Shown here: positions 16,917-24,350 of the stretch, in pieces | Layout: each line of letters begins with the position of its first letter | How positions within the stretch are numbered: position 1 is the stretch's first letter | NCBI GenBank assembly: GCA_009929215.1 | Contig: SAAX01000013.1 | Location: 1-48,146 of the forward strand | DNA: 48,146 bases | Direction of reading: 5' to 3' | From: Deltaproteobacteria bacterium | Lineage (GTDB): Bacteria > Desulfobacterota > Desulfovibrionia > Desulfovibrionales > Desulfovibrionaceae | Position numbers and translations under genes: made by a program | The notes under the pieces: model-generated | Seen by the model: only the letters and a program-made list of their open reading frames with translations | The model's database searches: none | What the model was told of the DNA's origin: nothing

Positions 16917-17557
16917 GCACTGCCTTGTACGAAGCGCACAACCTTGTGCAGCGCTACAACGGGCGCGAGGCGCTTAATGTGCCGCACCTTGCCATAGAGC
17001 AGGGCGAAACCGTGTTTCTCACCGGTCCCAACGGCTGCGGCAAATCAACCCTGCTGCGCCTGCTGGCCTTTCTGGAGCGCCCCGCAGCGGGCGTGTTGCG
17101 CTATGCCGGGGCGGCAGAAGGGCGCAAGGAGGCAACCCTGCTTTTGCAGGATCCCTACCTCCTGCACATGAGTGTGTATAATAACGTGGTGCTTGGGCTG
17201 AAGTTTCGCTATCAGCATGCAGGCATGCGGCAGATATTTGAAAGCTGCATGATGGCCGCAGGCTTTGAATATCCCTGGAATTTTGCAGATCGCGGCCCGC
17301 GTGAACTTTCTGGCGGCGAACGCCAGCGGGTTGCCCTGGCATCGCGCCTTGCCCTGCGGCCCCGGGTACTGCTGCTGGACGAGCCAACGGCCAATGTGGA
17401 TGCGGCCAGCGCCCGAGCCCTTGCTCTGGCCATTCAAGCCTGCAAGGCAGACGGCATAACAGTTGTCTGCGCCACACACGATCCGGCCCTGCTGCGTGCC
17501 ATTGAAGCCCGTGAAATCAGGCTTGGCACCGCGTGGGACATGGACGGGCCTGTCTGA
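16913..17557 (+). CDS. tupC: Tungstate ABC transporter, ATP-binding protein
   Basis: 214 residues: Walker A GPNGCGKST, Q-loop LLQDPYLL, signature ELSGGERQRVALASRLALRP, Walker B VLLLDEPTANVD and the H-loop CATHD. It lacks the C-terminal TOBE domain of ModC, as usual for TupC, so anion sensing falls to TunR. ATGA overlap with tupB indicates coupled translation. Confidence 0.93.
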   Translation: MSTALYEAHNLVQRYNGREALNVPHLAIEQGETVFLTGPNGCGKSTLLRLLAFLERPAAGVLRYAGAAEGRKEATLLLQDPYLLHMSVYNNVVLGLKFRYQHAGMRQIFESCMMAAGFEYPWNFADRGPRELSGGERQRVALASRLALRPRVLLLDEPTANVDAASARALALAIQACKADGITVVCATHDPALLRAIEAREIRLGTAWDMDGPV

Positions 17558-17824
17558 TTTTTCCCCTCCTGGCTGCTCACCCGTCTGACTTTTCTGCTAC
17601 CTGATAGTTGCTGCAACCCGTCCCAAAGGCGGTTCTTGGCCGTTATCGGATATAATTAAAAATAATTCAGCGTGTTATCAAAAAAATACCTTCTTTGGCG
17701 TTGATTTTATCGCCTATGGGGAAAAAGCGCGTCATTTTTTTCAGGTACTTGCACTTTTTTCTTACAGAGGGGTATCAATAGATAAACACGAACAGGCGTA
17801 AACACGCCTTTTTTAGGAGGCTCC
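17558..17824 (+). promoter_or_regulatory. Promoter and leader region of aor
   Basis: 267 non-coding bases, AT-rich from 17650 to 17790, ending in a strong ribosome site (TTTTTTAGGAGGCTCC) before the aor ATG. It contains AGCGTGTTAT at 17669-17678, similar to the palindrome upstream of tupA, and two GTTATC strings about 30 bases apart. No terminator for tupC is evident. Confidence 0.45.
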
Positions 17825-19573
17825 ATGTTCCGTTTTTTGCGCGTCAATATGGCGACCAAGACCTGTGTTTTTGAAGAAATTCCCCAGGAATACGCTGGCC
17901 TTGGAGGCCGTGCGTTGACCTCTACCATTGTGGCCCGCGAAGTTCCGCCCACCTGCACCCCCATCGGCCCGCACAACAAGCTGGTTTTTGCACCCGGTTT
18001 GCTGGGCGCCACCAACAGCCCCAACGCCAACCGTATTTCTGTGGGCTGTAAAAGTCCGCTTACCGAAGGCATCAAGGAATCCAATGCTGGCGGTCAGCCC
18101 GGCGGCCATCTGGCCCGTCTGGGCATTTTGGCCGTGATTGTGGAAGACATGGCCAAGGAAGGCGAATGGTGGCAGCTCGAGGTGAGCAAGGACCACGCCA
18201 AGCTGATTCCCGCCGAAGTAGCTGGCCTCAACAACTTTGAAGCCGTGGCCAAACTGGTGGAAAAGTATGGCAAGGATTGCAGCTACATTACCATTGGCCG
18301 TGGCGGCGAGTACAAGCTGACCGCCGCCTCCATTGCCTGCACCGACCGCGAGCTGCGCCCCATGCGCCATGCCGGTCGCGGCGGCGTGGGCGCTGTGATG
18401 GGCTCCAAGGGCCTCAAGGCCATTATTGTGAATCCCGAAGGCGGCAAAAGCCAGCCTTTGGCCGACGAAAAGGCTTTTCGCGAAGCTTCCAAGCGTTTTG
18501 CCACGGCGCTTTCCGAGCACCCCATCACGAGCAAGGGTCTTGCCGAATACGGCACTGCCGTGCTTGTCAACATTCTGCACGAAGCGGGCGGTCTGCCTAC
18601 GGCCAACTTTACGGTTGGTCAGTTTGACAAGCACGAGGCCGTTTCGGGCGAGCTTTTGAACCAGCTCACCAAGGAACGCGGCGGCGAGGGCAAGGTGGCC
18701 CACGGCTGCATGAGTGGCTGCATGATCCGTTGCAGCGGCATTTTGCCCGACAAAAAGGGCAAGTTCCAGAGCAAGTGGCCCGAATACGAAACCCTGTGGT
18801 GCTTTGGCCCCCACTCTGGCATTGGCGATCTCGACGCCATCTCGAAGTACGACTACATGTGCGACGACATCGGTGTGGATACCATTGACGTGGGCGTTGC
18901 CGTGGGTGTTGCCATGGCTGGCGGCGCCATTCCTTACGGCGATACCAAGGCCGTGCTTGATGTCATGAACGGCATCAGCGAGGGCTCACCCATGGGCCGC
19001 ATCATCGGTTGCGGCGCGGCCACCACTGGCCGGGTATTTGGCGTGCGGCGCGTGCCTGCGGTCAAGGGCCAGAGCCTGCCCGCGTACGACCCGCGTGCTG
19101 TCAAGGGCCAGGGCGTTACCTACGCCACCTCGCCCATGGGTGCCGACCACACTGCTGGTTACGCCGTTACGGCCAATATTCTCAACAGCGGCGGCTCGGT
19201 TGACCCGCTCAAAAAGGATGGCCAGATCGAGCTTTCGCGCAATTTGCAGGTGGCCACGGCCTCTGTGGATTCTGTGGGCCTGTGCCTGTTCACTGCATTT
19301 GCCATCCTTGATGTGCCGGACGCCCTGCCCGCTATCGTTGACATGCTCAACGCCAAGTTTGGCTGGAAGCTCACCGGCGACGACGTGGTGTCCCTTGGAC
19401 AGCGTATTCTGTCCACAGAAATCGACTTCAACCGCCGCGCGGGCATCACCCTGGCTGCGGACGTGTTGCCCGATTTCTTCACCGACGAAAAGCTGCCCCC
19501 GCACAACACTACCTTTGACATCACCCACGAAGAACTGAAGACGGTCTTCAACTGGGTTGAAGAAAAGAAGTAA
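17825..19573 (+). CDS. aor: Tungsten-containing aldehyde:ferredoxin oxidoreductase
   Basis: 582 residues with the AOR architecture. An N-terminal pterin-binding domain (GGRALTS, NRISVGCKSPLTEG, GGHLARLG) is followed by the second and third helical domains. The Fe-S ligands are a Cys triplet HGCMSGCMIRC near residue 300 (spacing Cx3Cx3C, whereas the archaeal AOR prototype has Cx2Cx3C) and a fourth Cys in DSVGLCLFTAF near residue 480. The enzyme holds W-bis-pyranopterin and one 4Fe-4S cluster and interconverts aldehydes and acids with ferredoxin, which would feed or draw on the Rnf complex. moaD and moeB-like genes follow. Confidence 0.93.
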   Translation: MFRFLRVNMATKTCVFEEIPQEYAGLGGRALTSTIVAREVPPTCTPIGPHNKLVFAPGLLGATNSPNANRISVGCKSPLTEGIKESNAGGQPGGHLARLGILAVIVEDMAKEGEWWQLEVSKDHAKLIPAEVAGLNNFEAVAKLVEKYGKDCSYITIGRGGEYKLTAASIACTDRELRPMRHAGRGGVGAVMGSKGLKAIIVNPEGGKSQPLADEKAFREASKRFATALSEHPITSKGLAEYGTAVLVNILHEAGGLPTANFTVGQFDKHEAVSGELLNQLTKERGGEGKVAHGCMSGCMIRCSGILPDKKGKFQSKWPEYETLWCFGPHSGIGDLDAISKYDYMCDDIGVDTIDVGVAVGVAMAGGAIPYGDTKAVLDVMNGISEGSPMGRIIGCGAATTGRVFGVRRVPAVKGQSLPAYDPRAVKGQGVTYATSPMGADHTAGYAVTANILNSGGSVDPLKKDGQIELSRNLQVATASVDSVGLCLFTAFAILDVPDALPAIVDMLNAKFGWKLTGDDVVSLGQRILSTEIDFNRRAGITLAADVLPDFFTDEKLPPHNTTFDITHEELKTVFNWVEEKK

Positions 19574-19582
19574 GCGACACCT

Positions 19583-19627
19583 TGGCCGCCGCCCAGCTCA
19601 GATCAGGACGGCGGCCACAAATTTTGT
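19583..19627 (+). terminator. Stem-loop terminator after aor
   Basis: TGGCCGCCG (19583-19591) pairs perfectly with CGGCGGCCA (19609-19617), followed by CAAATTTTGTC. The T run is imperfect, so partial read-through into moaD is likely. Confidence 0.65.
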
Positions 19628-19722
19628 CTTTCGGCGGTGCGTGCCTGCGTGCCCCGTCGGGCTTGACTGTTTTTGGTCAGGGCGGGCATAATTGTAAGAG
19701 CCCAGTGGGGCAAGGAGTGTCC

Positions 19723-19962
19723 ATGAAACTGACCGTTAAACTGAGTACCACTCTGCGCGACCATGTGCCGGGCTACGCCCCGGAAAAAGGCTTGCAGGTG
19801 GAAATGCCCGAGGGCAGCACCGTGGCCCAGCTGGCCCAGCATCTGGGCCTGCCGCTGCAAGACATCAAGATTGTCATGGTCAACGGACGCCAGCATCAGG
19901 TGGACGATCCCATGCGCGACGGTGACCGTATTGCCTATTTTCCGGCTGTCGGAGGAGGCTAG
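19723..19962 (+). CDS. MoaD/ThiS-like sulfur-carrier protein
   Basis: 79 residues with the beta-grasp fold pattern (MKLTVKLSTTLRDHVPG..., IVMVNGR, DGDRIAYFPAVGGG). It ends in Gly-Gly, the site of thiocarboxylate formation. It probably supplies sulfur for the pyranopterin dithiolene of the AOR tungsten cofactor, activated by the ThiF-like enzyme five bases downstream. CAAGGAG lies upstream of the ATG; a longer frame from 19582 runs through the terminator and is rejected. Confidence 0.88.
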   Translation: MKLTVKLSTTLRDHVPGYAPEKGLQVEMPEGSTVAQLAQHLGLPLQDIKIVMVNGRQHQVDDPMRDGDRIAYFPAVGGG

Positions 19963-19967
19963 GCCCG

Positions 19968-20849
19968 TTGACCATGACAAATCCTGATCCGCATACCTTT
20001 TTGCGCCCGTATGTGCGGGCAACCTACCTCACTGAAACCTCCGCCGGTCAGCAGCAAGCGCTTTTTGTGAGCCTTGAGGGTCTGCGGGCCTGGGCGGCGC
20101 TGCGGGGTCTGGCTTTGCGCGATGCCATGAGCGAGCTGCTTGAGCAGCATATCTGGCCAGAGCGCTTCAGGCGCAATTTCGGGCTGGTTGCGGCGCAGGA
20201 TATGGCGCGCCGGCTGCAAAGCAGGGTGCTGGTGCTGGGTTGCGGCGGGCTGGGCGGCCATGTGGCCGAGCTGCTGGCGCGTGCTGGTATTGGCAGCCTG
20301 CGCCTTGTGGACAATGATATTTTTGAAGAGAGCAATCTCAACCGTCAGCGTTTTTGTACCGAACGCGTGCTGGGCCAGCCCAAGGTTGCTGTGGTGCGCG
20401 ATGCTCTGGCCGATATTGCCAGCCATGTGGAAACTGAAGCTCTGGAACTTGTAGCCGACGGCGACAATCTTTCCAGCCTTGTTTCGGGCATGGATGTCGC
20501 CCTGGACTGCCTGGACAATATCAGCGCCAAAACCGCCCTTGAGCAGGCGGCCCTTGCTGCGGGCGTGGCCTTTGTGCACGGATCTGTACTGCGCGACGAA
20601 GGTTTTTGCTATGCCAGCTCTGGCCCGCAGGCGCGGCTGGAAGAGCTGTATCCCTTTGGGCAGAGTGCCAACGAGCTTGAGCAGGCGCGGCGCGAGGGCG
20701 TGGGAGCGTTGGCCCCGGCATCTGTGGCCTGCCTTATGGTCAAAATGGCCTTGCGTGCCATAGCGCAGCGCACTGCCAGCAGCGCCCTGTACCACCTTGA
20801 CCTCTCCGTGCCGGAGCTGGAGAGGTTTGACTGGGCAGATAACGACTAG
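19968..20849 (+). CDS. ThiF/MoeB/HesA family adenylyltransferase
   Basis: 291-293 residues. The E1-like core has VLVLGCGGLGGHVAELLARAG (nucleotide-binding), NLNRQRF (the R finger) and DVALDCLDNI. The two CxxC zinc pairs and the catalytic Cys loop of E. coli MoeB are not seen, so it may only adenylate MoaD. An N-terminal helical extension of about 75 residues is present. TTG at 19968 is 10 bases from GGAGGAGG, while ATG at 19974 is 16 away, so either could start. The 3' end lies in a 15-bp tandem repeat. Confidence 0.85.
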   Translation: MTMTNPDPHTFLRPYVRATYLTETSAGQQQALFVSLEGLRAWAALRGLALRDAMSELLEQHIWPERFRRNFGLVAAQDMARRLQSRVLVLGCGGLGGHVAELLARAGIGSLRLVDNDIFEESNLNRQRFCTERVLGQPKVAVVRDALADIASHVETEALELVADGDNLSSLVSGMDVALDCLDNISAKTALEQAALAAGVAFVHGSVLRDEGFCYASSGPQARLEELYPFGQSANELEQARREGVGALAPASVACLMVKMALRAIAQRTASSALYHLDLSVPELERFDWADND

Positions 20850-20884
20850 CCGGACAACGACTGGCCGGGCAACAACTGGCCGCC
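20829..20884 (+). repeat. 15-bp tandem repeat across the end of the moeB-like gene
   Basis: About 3.7 units of GACTGGCCGGGCAAC: 20829-20843, 20844-20858, 20859-20873 and a partial at 20874-20884. The gene's TAG stop (20847-20849) sits where the other units have TGG, so the repeat would continue as Asn-Asp-Trp-Pro units to a TGA shortly after. Confidence 0.8.
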
Positions 20885-20938
20885 ATCCTGATTTGCGGCC
20901 TGAGTTTCAGCCTTATTCTTTCTCTCTATTTTCCCGCA

Positions 20939-22897
20939 TTATTTCCCGGGGTATTCCCAGATAATCTGACCGGTCTTTTGCGTGCCGTAGCCGCCCATGC
21001 CTTCCACGGTATGCGCAAAAGCCTCGCTGCGTATGACTTCAAGCAGGGCTTGAACCGCGTCTGTTACAAAAAAGCGTTTGGGAATGACCAGATCGTATTC
21101 CTCCACACCAATGGGCATAAAGGGCAGCCCCAGCGCATTAGCCGCAGCCCGCACCGCAAGCCCGGCATCCACCCGGCCAGAAAGCACCGCCGCAGCCACG
21201 TTCATGTGGGTGTATTCCTCGTCGCGGTACCCATTGATGCTTGTGGGCGCGATGCCAAGGCAGCTCAGGCGGTAATCGAGCAGCACGCGGGTTCCGCTGC
21301 CGCGCTGGCGGTTGATAAAGTGCACCCCCGGCTTGGCGAGGTCTTCAATGCTGTTGATGCCAAGCGGGTTACCGGGCGCGGTCAATATGCCCTGTTCCCT
21401 GTCCACAAGGCGCAACAGCACGGTGGGCTCTTCCAGATTATCTTCAATGGCCTTGATGTTGTACACGCCGGTTGCAGGGTCGAGCAGGTGACTGCCCGCC
21501 AGATGGCACTGCCCGCGCTTGAGGGCCATAATCCCGCCCAGTGAGCCCACATGGGCTGAAGTGAGGCGAAACTGCGGGTGCGCCTTGCGCAGCATGCTGT
21601 CGAGCAGGTCAAGGGTGTTATCGTGGCTGCCGATGGCCAGCAGGGCTCCGGCAAGGGCCGTGGCCGGGCGCAGCAGCTCAACGGTAACGGGTTCACCCGC
21701 ATTGCAGCCCTCGCTGTCGCGCGGGATTCGGATAATGCCATCGGCCCGGCTGAGGCTGGTGATGGTTCCCGCGCCGCGCGGCAAGGGCACGGCCACAACT
21801 GTATCGCCCACACAGCCCAGCTTGACCCGCAGCCGTTCTTCCATGCCGGGGCGCGAGGGCAGGGGATTGCAGGGAACCGCCGTGATTTTTTGCCGTTCGC
21901 TCATGGCGCGTTTTTGCCACAGGGCCAGCAGGGGCAGAACAAATTCTTCCATGGATATGCCCGCAGAAACGGGATACCCAGGCACGCCCACCACGGGTTT
22001 GCCCTCCACAACAGCCAGTACCGTGGGTTTACCCGGCATGACCGAAATGCCGTGGGTGACCACCGTGCCCATCTGTTCCAGCACATGGGCCGTAAAATCG
22101 TGGCTGCCCGCCGATGACCCGGCGTTGAGAATAACCATGTCGGCTGTTGCTATGGCGCTGGCAATGGCGGCGCGGATGGCCTCCGGCTCGTCGGGAACCA
22201 CGGGCAGGGTGGCGGCTTCGCCTCCGGCCTCTGTAATCATGGCCGAGAAAATCAGGGAATTGAACTCGGGCAGCACTCGGCCCGCGCGCAGGTCTTCCTC
22301 CCGCGCGTCCACAAGCGGCACAATCTCTGAACCGCTGGGAATAATGGAAACGCGGGGCCGCCGGAAAACAGGCACTTCAAGCGCACCGCCAGCCGCCAGT
22401 GCGCCCAGGTCGTAGGGGCCAATACATGTGCCGGGGGGCAGTATGATCTCTGTGGCCACCATGTCTTCGCCCATTTTGCGCACATGCTGCCAGGGAAAGG
22501 CGGCCTTTTCAATCACTGCCCACTGGGTTTCGCCCTCAGAATCCTGCGTGGTTTCGGTGTTGATGTTTTCCACCATCACCACGGCATTGCAGCCATCGGG
22601 CAGGGGATGCCCTGTGTTGATCCAGTGGGCCTGCGCGCCGATCTTGAGCCGCAGAGGTGTGCGGGCAGAGGCATTGAATGTGTCCTCGGCATGCACGGCA
22701 ATGCCGTCCATGGCTGCCCCGTGGAATGCTGGCGATGAGCGCAAGGCCGCCACAGGTCTGCTGAGCACGCGGCGCAAGGCTTGAGCCAGGGGGACGCGTT
22801 CTTCACCAAGGGCAAATGATCTGGCCTCAAGGCACGAAAACCAGTTGGCGCGGGCTTCTTCGGGGGGCAGCAGGGTCAGATAGGTGTTGCGCTTCAA
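20939..22897 (-). CDS. MoeA fused to a periplasmic-binding-protein-like (LysR-ligand-type) domain
   Basis: 652 residues. Residues 1-420 are MoeA: GAAMDGIAV, the MogA-like core LNAGSSAGSHDFTAHVL, GKPTVLAVVEGKPVVGVPGYP and domain IV. Residues about 430-640 form a PBP-like domain (LLAIGSHDNTLDLLDSMLR, VHFINRQRGSGTRVLLDYRL, DAGLAVRAAANALGL), of the type seen in ModE/LysR-like ligand domains. MoeA inserts metal into adenylylated molybdopterin; the fused domain may bind the oxyanion or a cofactor precursor. TTG start at 22897 with GGGAG 7 bases upstream. It lies 37 bases after the second moeA. Confidence 0.9.
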   Translation of the reverse strand: MKRNTYLTLLPPEEARANWFSCLEARSFALGEERVPLAQALRRVLSRPVAALRSSPAFHGAAMDGIAVHAEDTFNASARTPLRLKIGAQAHWINTGHPLPDGCNAVVMVENINTETTQDSEGETQWAVIEKAAFPWQHVRKMGEDMVATEIILPPGTCIGPYDLGALAAGGALEVPVFRRPRVSIIPSGSEIVPLVDAREEDLRAGRVLPEFNSLIFSAMITEAGGEAATLPVVPDEPEAIRAAIASAIATADMVILNAGSSAGSHDFTAHVLEQMGTVVTHGISVMPGKPTVLAVVEGKPVVGVPGYPVSAGISMEEFVLPLLALWQKRAMSERQKITAVPCNPLPSRPGMEERLRVKLGCVGDTVVAVPLPRGAGTITSLSRADGIIRIPRDSEGCNAGEPVTVELLRPATALAGALLAIGSHDNTLDLLDSMLRKAHPQFRLTSAHVGSLGGIMALKRGQCHLAGSHLLDPATGVYNIKAIEDNLEEPTVLLRLVDREQGILTAPGNPLGINSIEDLAKPGVHFINRQRGSGTRVLLDYRLSCLGIAPTSINGYRDEEYTHMNVAAAVLSGRVDAGLAVRAAANALGLPFMPIGVEEYDLVIPKRFFVTDAVQALLEVIRSEAFAHTVEGMGGYGTQKTGQIIWEYPGK

Positions 22898-22934
22898 AAT
22901 AATTCTCCCACAAATTTTTCAGATGCGGATTGTT

Positions 22935-24227
22935 CTAGCGAAAAAGTTCTACCAGAACCGTATCGCCAGCGTCGTAGCCCTCGCGGTTTTCAGGGCAGAC
23001 CATAAGCCCGTCTGCCGCCGCAATGCCCGAAATAAGGCCAGAAGCGCCCATGATGGGTTCTGCCTCGTACAGCGGCTGAAGGGGGTTGCCCGTTTGTGGT
23101 CTGGCGGGCTGGCCGGGGGGCTGACAAGATAGGGGGCGCAGACGCACCCGCAGATAGTCGCGCCTGCCCTGGGCAGAAGCAACAGAGCGCGTGAGCACTG
23201 CCGCAACCTGCGGCACTTTGGCCGTACCGGCATAGCCCTGAAGGTGCTTTAGCAGGGGAGTGAGAAAAACGCGGGCGCAGACAAGGGCGCTGGTGACGTG
23301 GCCGGGCAGACCCACAAGGCACACATGGCGTCCGTTTACCTTGGCTGTAGCCAGAATAAAGGGCTTGCCGGGGCTGATGGCAACCCCGTGTACCAGCAAC
23401 TGGGCCTCAGGCAGGGATTCAAAAATCTCAACGGTGTGGTCGCGCATGCCGGCAGATGAACCGCCCGAAACCACCACCACATCATGTGTTTGCGCAAGCT
23501 GGCCTATGGCCGACTTGAGCCTGGCCGCGTCATCGCTGACAATCCCGGCGCGCGTGGCTTGCCCCCCGGCCTCGCGGCACAGGGCGGCAATGCTGTGGGC
23601 GTTGATATCGCGTATTTTTCCCGGCGGCGGTGTTTCAGAGGCGGGAACAACCTCGTCGCCCGTTGAGAGCACAGCCACCAGTGGCTTGCGGCGCACCTGC
23701 ACATCCATAAGGCCAAAGGCAGCCAGCAGGCCGATGTCTTGCGGGCGCAAACGGTGGCCAGCCTTGAGCAGCAGGCTTCCGGCGGCAGCGTCGTCATTGC
23801 GAAAAATCACATTGTCGCCAGGGGCCTGACTGCGGGTGATTTCAACAAGGCTGCCCCCGGCAGGGCGGGTATATTCAACCATCACCACACAATCCGCACC
23901 CTGCGGCAGCATGCCGCCAGTGAGAATGCGCGCTGCCTGACCTTCTGCAAGGCTACACTCTGGTACTTCGCCCATGCGGCAGTCGGCCACGCAGTCTACC
24001 AGCGCGGGGTTGGCCTCTTGCGCGCCAAAAACATCGCGTGCACGAAGGGCAAAACCGTCTACGGTTGAGCGGTCAAAACCGGGCAGGTCTTCGGTGGCGT
24101 AAAAATCCTGCGCCAAAAACCGCCCAGTGGCTTCATCCAGCGTCACGGATTCCACATCCAATAGGGGAAAGGCCACCATATGCCCAAGTACGGATTCAAC
24201 TGATTGCAGCGTTAAAAAAGGCTTCAC
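22935..24227 (-). CDS. moeA: Molybdopterin molybdenumtransferase MoeA
   Basis: 430 residues with the standard MoeA domains: an N-terminal DRSTVDGFALRARDV segment, ILTGGMLPQGADCVVMVEYT, the MPT-binding core VVVSGGSSAGMRDHTVEI and the GKPFILATAKVNGRHVCLVGLPGH segment. The GTG at 24227 has GGAGG five bases upstream; the longer frame to 24293 has no site. Two MoeA proteins in tandem beside tungsten genes suggest one may serve W and one Mo, as reported in some W-using microbes. Confidence 0.92.
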   Translation of the reverse strand: MKPFLTLQSVESVLGHMVAFPLLDVESVTLDEATGRFLAQDFYATEDLPGFDRSTVDGFALRARDVFGAQEANPALVDCVADCRMGEVPECSLAEGQAARILTGGMLPQGADCVVMVEYTRPAGGSLVEITRSQAPGDNVIFRNDDAAAGSLLLKAGHRLRPQDIGLLAAFGLMDVQVRRKPLVAVLSTGDEVVPASETPPPGKIRDINAHSIAALCREAGGQATRAGIVSDDAARLKSAIGQLAQTHDVVVVSGGSSAGMRDHTVEIFESLPEAQLLVHGVAISPGKPFILATAKVNGRHVCLVGLPGHVTSALVCARVFLTPLLKHLQGYAGTAKVPQVAAVLTRSVASAQGRRDYLRVRLRPLSCQPPGQPARPQTGNPLQPLYEAEPIMGASGLISGIAAADGLMVCPENREGYDAGDTVLVELFR

Positions 24228-24350
24228 CCGGCCCTCCGGTTCATGTGCGCGACGGTATGTAACCTGCGTGTATAGTGGCGCAAATAGTTGCAAAGGGCAA
24301 TATGATGGCCCTGGGGCCGGGGGCAGGCAAGGACGTGGGCCCGCGCGGCG

